In this document: positions 26,043 to 33,827 of the stretch, piece after piece
How positions within the stretch are numbered: position 1 is the first letter of the stretch
How the letters are laid out: each line of letters opens with the position of its first letter
Origin: Halovenus halobia
Lineage (GTDB): Archaea > Halobacteriota > Halobacteria > Halobacteriales > Haloarculaceae
NCBI RefSeq assembly: GCF_051414135.1
Contig: NZ_JBLKOA010000005.1
Coordinates: 1 to 64,000, forward strand
Reading direction: 5' to 3'
DNA length: 64,000 nucleotides
Program-made: the position numbers and the translations under genes
Notes under the pieces: generated by a model
What the model saw: the letters and a program-made list of their open reading frames with translations, nothing else
Told to the model about the DNA's origin: nothing
The model's database searches: none

Positions 26043-26825
26043 ATGAACGGGATACTCGACCACACGATGATGCGCGTCGCGGACCTTGAACAGTCGCTCG
26101 ACTGGTACGAGACGAATCTGGAGTACGAGGAGAAAGACCGCTTCGAGGGGGACGACTTCACTATCGTCTACCTCGGGCCAGAAGAGATGCACGAGGACGG
26201 TGCCCTGCTCGAACTGACACACAACGAGGGCGAGGACGACCACGAACTCGGCGACGCGTGGGGCCACGTTGCCGTCCGCGTCGAAGATGTCAACGAGGCG
26301 TACTACGAACTGATGGACAACGGCGTCGAGGATTACCGTCCGCCGGAGGAGAACCCGGGCTACGCGTTCGTGAAAGACCCAGACGGTCACGAAATCGAAA
26401 TCGTCCAGCGCGACCACGGTGCTCGCTGGAGTCTCGACCACACGATGATTCGCGTCGAGGACGCCGACGAGGCACTGGGCTACTGGACGCGCAAATTCGA
26501 GTACGACGAGGTCGGCCGCTGGGAGGCGGATTCCTTCGCCAACTACTTCCTCGAACCCCGCGAGGCCGCCGAGGAGGCGATGAGTCTCGAACTGACCTAC
26601 AACTACGACGGCCGGACGTACACGATGGGTGACGCGTGGGGTCATCTCTGTGTCCGAATCGACGACCTGCAGGAGGACTGGGACCAGTTGCTGACCCGGG
26701 AAGCGCCGGAGTACCGCGACCCCGAATCCTGTGATAATCTCTATGCGTTCACGAAAGACCAGGACGGTCACGAAATCGAGCTGATCGAACGAGACCTTTC
26801 GACGGACTCGCTGTTCCCCTTCTAA
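26043..26825 (+). CDS. tandem glyoxalase/VOC domain protein
   Basis: A 260-aa protein of two fused VOC domains (about 3-125 and 130-252). Each has the glyoxalase I layout: LDHTMMRV / LDHTMIRV with a His ligand, an ELTHN / ELTYN Glu, GHVAVRV / GHLCVRI His and DGHEIEIV / DGHEIELI Glu. Both halves keep four metal ligands, so one chain may form the active sites that bacterial glyoxalase I makes by dimerisation. Likely lactoylglutathione-lyase-like, though haloarchaea lack glutathione, so the thiol cofactor is uncertain. Ends overlapping the HDAC stop. Confidence 0.85.
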   Translation: MNGILDHTMMRVADLEQSLDWYETNLEYEEKDRFEGDDFTIVYLGPEEMHEDGALLELTHNEGEDDHELGDAWGHVAVRVEDVNEAYYELMDNGVEDYRPPEENPGYAFVKDPDGHEIEIVQRDHGARWSLDHTMIRVEDADEALGYWTRKFEYDEVGRWEADSFANYFLEPREAAEEAMSLELTYNYDGRTYTMGDAWGHLCVRIDDLQEDWDQLLTREAPEYRDPESCDNLYAFTKDQDGHEIELIERDLSTDSLFPF

Positions 26826-27841
26826 TTCGGGTCGACACCGTCGAAACCCTGCGATTTCACCGACTCGAGCACGTCCCGAGCAGCGTCGTTGACTGACTCG
26901 TCGGGTTCGACTGGCTCGTAGCCGTCGAAGACCTCGTGGACCTTCCGGATACTCTCTGAGAGCGTATCGAGTCCGTAGCCTCCCTCGAGAACGAATCCGA
27001 GCGCGGCGTCGGCGTCGTTGGCAATCTCCCTGACTGCTGCCGTGAGACAACCGAATCCTTCAGTCGAGACGCGCATCCGAGAGATCGGGTCGTGTTCGTG
27101 CGGGTCGAAGCCTGCGCTGATCAGGAACAGGTCCGGGTCGAACGCCTCGACTGCCGGCCCGATTACTTCGGACAGCGCCGCAAGATAGGCTGCGGTCGTC
27201 GTTCCGGGTGCGAACGGGATATTCAGCGTTGTCCCTGCTCCCGGCCCGGCACCAGTCTCTTCAATGTCACCAGTTCCCGGATAGAGGCCGTCTTCGTGAA
27301 TCGAGGCGTAGAAGACGTCTTCTTGCTCGTAGAAGATATCCTGCGTGCCGTTACCGTGGTGGACATCCCAGTCGAAGATTGCGACCCGGTCGGCGTCGCC
27401 GTTGTCGATGGCTGACTGTGCCCCAACAGCGACGTTATTGAAAAAGCAAAAGCCCATGGCGTCGTCCTCGACTGCGTGGTGGCCGGGTGGCCGGCCAATC
27501 GAAAACGGCGTCTGGCGACCGTCATCTCCCGACAGCGCCGCGTCGGCGGTCCACTCCGCGAGGCCAGAACTTGCCAGTGCAGCGTCCCACGTTCCCTCGC
27601 TCACGACTGTGTCGGCGTCCCAGTTGCCGCCGCCGGCCGAACAGAACGTCTCCAGTGACTCGACGTACTCGTCGTCGTGGACCGCGTGGATTCGCTCGGG
27701 CTCGCTGGCCGCCGCGTCGATATACTCGACGCCGTGGCCGTCGGTCAGCCCGCGCCGAATCGCTCGCAGACGGTCAGGACTCTCGGGGTGGCGTGAGCCG
27801 GTTTCGTGCTCGAGACAGGTGTCGCTGTAGCCGAATTTCAT
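26822..27841 (-). CDS. histone deacetylase family protein
   Basis: Class II-type HDAC/AcuC-family zinc deacetylase of 339 aa. GRPPGHHA with the catalytic His pair, FDWDVHHGNGTQ with zinc ligands, SAGFDPHEHDP and LEGGYGLD all appear in order. The ATG overlaps the stop of the upstream histone gene (ATGA), so histone and deacetylase are in one operon. Substrates could be histone, acetyl-lysine proteins or small amides (acetoin-utilisation type); the context favours chromatin. Confidence 0.93.
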   Translation of the reverse strand: MKFGYSDTCLEHETGSRHPESPDRLRAIRRGLTDGHGVEYIDAAASEPERIHAVHDDEYVESLETFCSAGGGNWDADTVVSEGTWDAALASSGLAEWTADAALSGDDGRQTPFSIGRPPGHHAVEDDAMGFCFFNNVAVGAQSAIDNGDADRVAIFDWDVHHGNGTQDIFYEQEDVFYASIHEDGLYPGTGDIEETGAGPGAGTTLNIPFAPGTTTAAYLAALSEVIGPAVEAFDPDLFLISAGFDPHEHDPISRMRVSTEGFGCLTAAVREIANDADAALGFVLEGGYGLDTLSESIRKVHEVFDGYEPVEPDESVNDAARDVLESVKSQGFDGVDPN

Positions 27842-28278
27842 TCAAAGTACTGCTTGAGTTCGAAGTAGCCTTCGACATCCTCCGACTTGATAGTTCGCCT
27901 CCCGGCGTGTCTGGCGAGAAATGCCGCCACGGCCGCGATGTCTTCGGCGTACACTTCGAGTTGTGCCGCCAGCACGATTCGGGCGTCCATCGACACGCGG
28001 TAGCGGTCGTCGATATCCAGCCGTGCAACTCGGTCAACCGGCGCAATTGGCAGGTCCAACTCGCCCTTGTCGGGCACTTGCTCCGCGCCAAAGTCACTGA
28101 TCATCAGTGTCTTCCGACCGTCCCTGTCGGCCACCGTGGCGGCCGACTGTGCCCGTCTGGCCCCCTCCTGCTGGATTCGCCGTGCCAGTGTCTGGCCGGC
28201 CTCTGCGCTCACCCGGAGGCCGTCCGCACGCCGGCGAATCACGTCGTCGACTGGTGCAACTGGTAACTCGACACTCAT
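27838..28278 (-). CDS. hstA: archaeal doublet histone
   Basis: DNA-binding histone of 146 aa made of two fused histone folds (about 3-65 and 75-140), the haloarchaeal arrangement. Each begins with LP(V/I)APVD followed by alpha-1, and has a central long helix (EAGQTLARRIQQEGARRA; DARIVLAAQLEVYAEDIA) and a helix with SDF or KSEDV. No tails, as in archaea. The start MSVELPVAPVD is three codons inside the longest frame and fits the family. First gene of a histone-HDAC unit. Confidence 0.94.
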   Translation of the reverse strand: MSVELPVAPVDDVIRRRADGLRVSAEAGQTLARRIQQEGARRAQSAATVADRDGRKTLMISDFGAEQVPDKGELDLPIAPVDRVARLDIDDRYRVSMDARIVLAAQLEVYAEDIAAVAAFLARHAGRRTIKSEDVEGYFELKQYFE

Positions 28279-28343
28279 ACGGCACAACGAGGCTGTGCGC
28301 GTCTTAAACGTTCCGAACAGCCGTCTTCTGCTTTCAGCACTTT

Positions 28344-29768
28344 CTACAGGATTTCGTCGGCGTCCAGCCTGTCGCCATCACGACTCCCGCGCGCCGTGAC
28401 TTCCTCGCCCAGTTGCAGGTGTTCGCCGGTCTCAACTTTCATCGTCTCTGTCCCGTCATCGAGGACGACTGGGTCGCCGGTCTGGACGACCGTTCCGGTG
28501 AACTCTGTCACCTCGCTGTCTGTCTGACTGTCCTCGTCTGTGTCCTCGGTCTCCGGCCGTTCGCCGTCGGCAAAGGCGTCCAATCCAGTGCTGTCGCCGC
28601 CGTCGGAGACCGCTCCAGCGTCACCGCCAGACTCAGTTGGTGACGGCCCTGCGTCTCCCGTTGCGCCGTCGAGAACGACCACTGTCGAGCCCCAGCCAGC
28701 GGAGGCTTCCAGGTCATCTTGCCAGCCGTCCTGAATCTCGACCTCGGCGACGAAGAGTTCGTCACCCGGACCGATGTCGATGTCAGCCTTCTCGCCCCAC
28801 AGTGCGACGCGAATGTCTCCACTTTCGTCCTGCAGGCGGACGTTCCGAACCTGCCCCTCGGAGCCGTCATCGCGCTCGAAGGTTCGTTTCGGGTCTGTTG
28901 ACCGAACGACACCAGCGATATCGATCGTCTCGTCGAGTTCGGCGGCGTCGATTGGCGTCGCGTCGGGCTGGAAGTCCACCGCCTCGTCAACCTCGTCGAC
29001 TGCGCCGCGGTCACCGACGTGAAGTTCGAGTGACCCCTCGCGCTCGCGCACGTAGCCGTCGACAATCTCGACTGCTGTGCCCGAATCCAGTTCGTCTGCG
29101 CGGTCAGCGCGGTCGTCCCACAGCGTCACGCGAATTCGTCCGGTTTCGTCGCCGATAGTGAGATTTGCGACCCTGCCCTCTGAGCCGTCGTCGCGGCTGA
29201 AGGTTCGGACACTCTCGGTTCCGAGCACCAGTCCGCGCACACTCACGTCCGATTGTCCGAGCGTCAGCGAGTCGATGGTCGAGTCGTCGCCGAGGTCCAC
29301 GTCGATTTCGACCTCGTCGTCCGGTTCGGCCTCGTCGACGCTGACTTCGAGTCCGTTGTAGCCGTCTTTCGGTCGACCTTTGACACGAAGGACGTCGCCG
29401 GCTTCGAGTTCGCCCTCGCTGATTGCTGCAGCCTCCTTGTCCCAGAACGCGAGTCGGACGGTGTCTGTCTCGTCGGCGGCCTCGACGTTGATGACGCGGC
29501 CGTCTTCGTCCTCGTCGTCGCGCTCGAAGGTCCGCAGTTCGCCGACCGAGAGCACCTTCGCGAGAAACTTCACCTCGTCCATCGCCGGCTTGATGTCCGA
29601 AATGGTTTCGACCTCGTTGTCGGCGATCTCGTGCGCGATAATCATCGCGGCGGTTTCCTCGTCGGCCAACCCCTCCATCTGCTCGACTTTCTGCTCGACA
29701 GCCTCGCGGAATCGCTCCTCCGAGACGTCAGCATCCAGGTCCGCATATATTTCCTCGATACATGGCAT
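28344..29768 (-). CDS. rpa2: replication protein A-like single-stranded-DNA-binding protein, three OB folds
   Basis: A 474-aa ssDNA-binding protein. After an N-terminal helical domain (about 1-65, IEEIYADLDADVSEERF) come three OB folds, each starting with an ...VRTFxRDDGSEGRVxN...IRVxLWDD unit (about 70-170, 175-270, 285-375). A Gly/Ser/Asp-rich linker and a further small C-terminal beta domain (about 430-474) end it. This matches haloarchaeal Rpa2. Upstream of histone/HDAC on the same strand, separated by 65 nt. Confidence 0.88.
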   Translation of the reverse strand: MPCIEEIYADLDADVSEERFREAVEQKVEQMEGLADEETAAMIIAHEIADNEVETISDIKPAMDEVKFLAKVLSVGELRTFERDDEDEDGRVINVEAADETDTVRLAFWDKEAAAISEGELEAGDVLRVKGRPKDGYNGLEVSVDEAEPDDEVEIDVDLGDDSTIDSLTLGQSDVSVRGLVLGTESVRTFSRDDGSEGRVANLTIGDETGRIRVTLWDDRADRADELDSGTAVEIVDGYVREREGSLELHVGDRGAVDEVDEAVDFQPDATPIDAAELDETIDIAGVVRSTDPKRTFERDDGSEGQVRNVRLQDESGDIRVALWGEKADIDIGPGDELFVAEVEIQDGWQDDLEASAGWGSTVVVLDGATGDAGPSPTESGGDAGAVSDGGDSTGLDAFADGERPETEDTDEDSQTDSEVTEFTGTVVQTGDPVVLDDGTETMKVETGEHLQLGEEVTARGSRDGDRLDADEIL

Positions 29769-29896
29769 TACTGTCACAATATCACGGCTGGTCGCCGCTT
29801 AAGCGTTGTCGTTGAGCGATTCCATATCCTGCGAGCGTGCTGTTGCTGTCGGCTCACGAGACGGTCTGGTCCGGCCCTGGTACAAAAACCCTCTGC

Positions 29897-30517
29897 TCAC
29901 TGCTGGACGGTAATCGAACCGTCTTCCTCGACTTCGATTACGGCGTCGAACAGGCCCTTGAGCGTGGCCAGCGTCTGTGGGTCGTGAGCATCCGGGTCGA
30001 GATGGAAGTGGCCGATTCCGCCGACGGTCTTGACACGACCGGTGACGACGTGGAGGAAGCGAAACGCACGCTGGAGGTCGGCGTACTGTAGCAGCGAGGT
30101 AATTCCGTCGAAACAGACGGTGAGATGCTCGTCGTCGTCGGCGGCAGTCGCCATCCCGGAGAGCAGTTCGCTCAGCTCGATTCCGATTCCGGTGAGGTCG
30201 GAGGGATTTTCGACTGTTTTGACCGCCCAGGCCGGGTCGTCGATATCGGTTTCGGCCTGACCGATCGAGACGATTCCGCCACGAACTGGCGAGACGCTGG
30301 CGTGGTCGAGCCAGTTCTCGACCCACTCCTGTGGCGTGTCAGTGTAGGAAATTGCGAGCACGTTCGTCTCGCTGGGTGCGGTTTGGGTGAGCAGATCCAG
30401 GCAAATATCGTTGCTTTGGCCGCCGAGCGACGGTGCTAGAAGGAGGACGTTCGATACCTCCGACAACTCGGCTAAATCCGGCCTGTTTTCCTCAGCTGTC
30501 CCTGCCCGCTCAGACAT
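29897..30517 (-). CDS. DUF7504 family (RecA/KaiC-like) protein
   Basis: A 206-aa protein with NVLLLAPSLGGQSNDICLDLL where a P-loop would sit but without the GKT residues, and a Walker B-like LTVCFDGITSLLQY. This degenerate RecA-like fold is the haloarchaeal DUF7504 group (family name from memory). The C-terminus FDAVIEVEEDGSITVQQ is typical of KaiC-like proteins. Likely non-hydrolysing; often a signalling partner in haloarchaea, but its role here is unknown. Confidence 0.65.
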   Translation of the reverse strand: MSERAGTAEENRPDLAELSEVSNVLLLAPSLGGQSNDICLDLLTQTAPSETNVLAISYTDTPQEWVENWLDHASVSPVRGGIVSIGQAETDIDDPAWAVKTVENPSDLTGIGIELSELLSGMATAADDDEHLTVCFDGITSLLQYADLQRAFRFLHVVTGRVKTVGGIGHFHLDPDAHDPQTLATLKGLFDAVIEVEEDGSITVQQ

Positions 30518-30660
30518 ACCATACCCTCAGTGTCGCCAGACTAAAAGAATGCTGATTGATTTGTCGGGTCCGACTGTGAGCAGAAGTCGCCAGTGAGTAC
30601 CTTGTGGCTCGCCGCCCGAACCGTAACCCCTATGAGTACCTCCCCGGTAGATATGGGTGA

Positions 30661-30733
30661 GTCCTGATAGGGTAGTGGACTATCCTCTTGGCTTGCGGAG
30701 CCAGGGACCGGAGTTCAAATCTCCGTCAGGACG
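30661..30733 (+). tRNA. tRNA-Arg (anticodon GCG)
   Basis: Acceptor stem GTCCTGA (30661-30667) pairs with TCAGGAC (30726-30732), with discriminator G at 30733. The anticodon arm is TTGGC-TTGCGGA-GCCAG, giving anticodon GCG for CGC/CGU arginine codons. The T arm has CCGGAGTTCAAATCTCCG-like pairing with GTTCAAAT. The CCA is not encoded. Confidence 0.93.
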
Positions 30734-30743
30734 TTCATTCCTC

Positions 30744-30769
30744 GCAGGCGCTGCTCGCGCAGCGCCTGC
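30744..30769 (+). terminator. 10-bp perfect hairpin behind tRNA-Arg
   Basis: GCAGGCGCTG and CAGCGCCTGC enclose a CTCGCG loop, 11 nt beyond the tRNA. It may end or protect the tRNA precursor. Confidence 0.45.
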
Positions 30770-30780
30770 TTCGTCATTCA

Positions 30781-30832
30781 CGTCCTGACTTGCCCTGCGC
30801 TCGGTTCCCTCGCGCAGGACTCCGTCAGGACG
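30781..30832 (+). repeat. tRNA-Arg acceptor-stem duplicate (mini-helix)
   Basis: The last 13 nt of the tRNA (30721-30733, CTCCGTCAGGACG) recur at 30820-30832. The strand GTCCTGA, identical to the tRNA 5' end, recurs at 30782-30788 and pairs with 30825-30831. Inside lies a second stem CCTGCGC / GCGCAGG (30794-30800, 30812-30818) with a loop containing GGTTC. The whole looks like an acceptor plus T-arm without D and anticodon arms. Confidence 0.55.
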
Positions 30833-30833
30833 C

Positions 30834-31097
30834 TTCTCTGCAGCACAACCCAGCCAGCGAAGGTGACTCCGACTCTCCTTGCCTCTGTGTCACATTGTTG
30901 GAGTATCTTTATTGCCCTCCACATGGCAGAGTAATATAGGATGGCCCGCTCTCCCTTTTGACGGGATTGGCTGACTCACACCCGTCGGTTCGGCTGTTCG
31001 GCGGCGACTGAGTACCACTCCCGTTCTTTGATTTCCCAGCCCCGACAGCGCTGGGACCGGCACAGGCTCGAAGTCACGCAGCCACGCCACAGACCAC
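30834..31097. other. intergenic, promoter region of hflX
   Basis: Nothing gene-like. An AT-rich patch near 30893-30940 (ATTGTTGGAGTATCTTTATTG) could serve as a promoter; the minus-strand frame from 31513 to 30890 over this region is a shadow of hflX. Confidence 0.4.
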
Positions 31098-32345
31098 ATG
31101 TTACAGACTGCAATCGTCGCACAGCGGGTCACCGACGGTGACCCAGATACCAAGGAGATTCGACAACTGACCGAGGCCGCCGGCGCACGCGTCGCTGGCG
31201 AATTGACACAGACACGCGAACCCGACCCTGGCACCGAACTTGGCGCCGGAAAGGTTGAGGAGTTAGCCGAGCGTGTCGAGATGACCGGCGCGGATACGGT
31301 CGTCATCGACGCCGACCTCTCCCCACAGCAGACGGTCACGCTCGAAGACCGACTCGGTGCGCGCGTCGTCGACCGCCACCGGGTCGTGCTGGAAATCTTC
31401 GCCAGACAGGCCCGGACGCCACGCGCACAACAGCAGGTCGAACTCGCGCGACTCCGGTACCGGCTTCCGCGAGTGCGCGAACGCGCAGACGAGGGCGCAC
31501 TGAATCGGTTCACCGAATCCGGGACGGCCTACTACGACCTGCTGGACCGCATCGACGAACTCCAACGCAAACTCGCCGACACGCCGGCCGTCGACGAGCA
31601 GTTCCGCGACCAGCGCCGCGAGCAGGGCTTCGACCTTGTCGCTATCGCAGGCTACACGAACGCCGGCAAGTCGACACTGCTCCGCCGACTCGCTGACGAG
31701 ATGACCCTCGACACCACGACGCACGAGGACATCGAATCGAGTGCGGCCGTCGAGGACCGGCTGTTCAAGACGCTGGAAACCACCACACGCCGGGCGACAC
31801 TCGACGGCCGCGACGTGCTGTTGACCGACACCGTCGGCTTTCTCGACGACCTGCCACACTGGCTCGTCGAGTCCTTCCGGGGCACGCTCACCGAAGTCGA
31901 GGCCGCCGACGCGGTGCTGCTGGTGGCCGACCTCGCCCAGTCGACCGACGAACTCCGGCGAAAACTCATCGCAGTTCGCGAGACGCTGGGCGCGGACCAC
32001 CCGCCGGTGCTGACGGTACTGAACAAGGCTGACCTCGTTGACGAAGCAACAATCGAGACACGACTGGAGGCCGTTTCGGACCTCGCGCCCGACCCGGTCG
32101 TCGTCAGCGCGCGCACCGACGAGCGGTTCGACGCACTCGCAACGAGACTCTCCGAGCACCTGCCTGCACTCGTCTCGGAGACACTCACGCTGCCGTTGTC
32201 TGACGAGGCGATGTCGCTCATCTCGCGTATCCACGACGAGGCTGTCGACGTGGCCGTGACCTACGAACCCGACGCGGCTGTTGTCCAGTTCAGCGCGAAG
32301 CCAGCGCAGGTCGAACAGTTCCGCGCTCGCGCCAGGGCGCTGTGA
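31098..32345 (+). CDS. hflX: HflX-family GTPase
   Basis: Ribosome-associated GTPase of 415 aa. The N-terminal HflX domain contains ELGAGKVEELAE and DADLSPQQTVTLEDRLGARVVDR, both diagnostic; a coiled region follows, then G1 GYTNAGKST, G3 DTVGFLDDLPHWLVESF and G4 NKAD. The C-terminal alpha/beta domain (VDVAVTYEPDAAVVQFSAKP) is present. Function by family: rescue or splitting of ribosomes under stress. Confidence 0.94.
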   Translation: MLQTAIVAQRVTDGDPDTKEIRQLTEAAGARVAGELTQTREPDPGTELGAGKVEELAERVEMTGADTVVIDADLSPQQTVTLEDRLGARVVDRHRVVLEIFARQARTPRAQQQVELARLRYRLPRVRERADEGALNRFTESGTAYYDLLDRIDELQRKLADTPAVDEQFRDQRREQGFDLVAIAGYTNAGKSTLLRRLADEMTLDTTTHEDIESSAAVEDRLFKTLETTTRRATLDGRDVLLTDTVGFLDDLPHWLVESFRGTLTEVEAADAVLLVADLAQSTDELRRKLIAVRETLGADHPPVLTVLNKADLVDEATIETRLEAVSDLAPDPVVVSARTDERFDALATRLSEHLPALVSETLTLPLSDEAMSLISRIHDEAVDVAVTYEPDAAVVQFSAKPAQVEQFRARARAL

Positions 32346-32404
32346 CTCGGGTGAGGCTACGGGAGACAGGCTGATATACGCCGGGCCGTAAATCAGGCCA
32401 ACTG

Positions 32405-33826
32405 ATGGCCGGCCAGCTCGACCTGACCGTATATGCTGACAATGCGCTTTCGCGGATGACGACCGAGCAGCTCGCCGACTCGCTCGCCTACTTCGAGCCA
32501 GATGTTGTCGTCGTTCCCCGGCCGCACCACGAACTCGAACTGCGACAGGCACTCGATGGTGACATTCAAATCATCGTCACCGGCCGACCACCACACACGC
32601 TGCAACCCGTCCAGACCGACAGCGCGGTCGACCTCGTTCACGTTCCGGACGCAGCGTCACTCGCTGGCCTCTCGGACCTCGACGCTACTCTCGCCGAGGG
32701 CGAGACGTATCTCCTCTCGGATTTGCTCGCTGTCGATATCGACTTGGTCAACCTCGAAACTAGACTCGACGGCCGCGAGACCTACGAAGCGGCACTGCCC
32801 GAGGACCTGCGGGGCTCGTACACCCACCTGACGACCGAGGCGAACCCAGACTACCGCGGTGAGTGGGGTGACCTTGTCGTTCACGGGGCGATGCCGGGCG
32901 CGAACGAACGCCAGGGCCAGACCGAACCCGGCGTTGCACACCTCCAGTTGCGGGCCGATGGCGTGGTCTGCACGGAGACGATTACGCCCGAGAAATTCGG
33001 CCTGCGAGCACTCGACCAGGTGGGACGAACCCGGGCAGAGACACTCCGAGAGGCGGGCTACCGCCGGCGCGAGGATGTTGCCGACGGGACGATTCCCGAT
33101 TTGGCTGACCTCGACGGGTTTGGCCGGGAGACGGCTCAGACCATCCTCGAAAGTGCTGCCGCGAACGCCGAGGGTGAGGTTCGACGACACGGCGACGACG
33201 GCTTTCCCTCGGCCGACCCGATTTTTATCGACATCGAGACGGATGGCCTCAATCCGACGATGGTCTGGCTGATTGGCGTCCTCGACGACCGAACCGAGGA
33301 GTACCGCTCCTTTCTCGCTCGAGACCCCGAGGAACCTGGCGCTGCCATCGAGGCGTTTCTCTCGTGGCTGCGGACCAACGCCACGAACCGACCGGTCGTC
33401 GCGTACAACGGCCGGAATTTCGACTTTCCCGTTATCGAGGAACACGCCGCCGAGCACTGCCCGCAGTATCTCGATGACTGGGCACAGACGTGGACGTTCG
33501 ACCCGTACTTTTGGGCGACGACAGAGGGGCAAGCTATCCTTCCCGGCCGGACGAACAAACTCGAAGATGTCGCCGCTACGCTGGGCTGGGAGGGGGCAGA
33601 TACGGGGCTGAGCGGTGCGGCCGTCGCGCGGTTGTTCCAGCGCTATCAGGCCAATCCCCACCCGGAGACAGCACTGGACTGGGACCGCCACAAACGCTAC
33701 TGCGAGGACGACGTGCGCGCACTCGCACACGTCTACGACGCACTGGCTGACGCGACGGCCACACAGAGCAGCGACTCGACGGCGACGGGCGCGAACACCG
33801 CACAGGGACAACTGAGTGATTTCTGA
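32405..33826 (+). CDS. DEDDy exonuclease with helix-hairpin-helix, MrfB/YprB-like
   Basis: A 473-aa nuclease. The C-terminal RNase H-like domain (about 270-450) has IDIETDG with Asp276 and Glu278, YNGRNFDFP with Asp340, and Y432-xxx-Asp436, the DEDDy set of a 3'-5' exonuclease. A helix-hairpin-helix block (about 205-255, LDQVGRTRAETLREAG and LADLDGFGRETAQTIL) precedes it. The N-terminal 180 residues form an unrecognised domain. The stop lies 1 nt before the start of the helicase gene. YprB (MrfB) of Bacillus is the relevant relative; the pair YprA/YprB repairs mitomycin damage there. Confidence 0.82.
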   Translation: MAGQLDLTVYADNALSRMTTEQLADSLAYFEPDVVVVPRPHHELELRQALDGDIQIIVTGRPPHTLQPVQTDSAVDLVHVPDAASLAGLSDLDATLAEGETYLLSDLLAVDIDLVNLETRLDGRETYEAALPEDLRGSYTHLTTEANPDYRGEWGDLVVHGAMPGANERQGQTEPGVAHLQLRADGVVCTETITPEKFGLRALDQVGRTRAETLREAGYRRREDVADGTIPDLADLDGFGRETAQTILESAAANAEGEVRRHGDDGFPSADPIFIDIETDGLNPTMVWLIGVLDDRTEEYRSFLARDPEEPGAAIEAFLSWLRTNATNRPVVAYNGRNFDFPVIEEHAAEHCPQYLDDWAQTWTFDPYFWATTEGQAILPGRTNKLEDVAATLGWEGADTGLSGAAVARLFQRYQANPHPETALDWDRHKRYCEDDVRALAHVYDALADATATQSSDSTATGANTAQGQLSDF

Positions 33827-33827
33827 G

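Noticed and set aside
25959..27050. 363-aa minus-strand frame across the VOC gene
   Set aside because: Arg/Val-rich shadow antisense to two intact VOC domains.
30890..31513. 207-aa minus-strand frame near the tRNA
   Set aside because: Arg/Ser-rich antisense of the hflX start.
31263..32552. 429-aa minus-strand frame over hflX
   Set aside because: Antisense to a full HflX protein; no recognisable domain.
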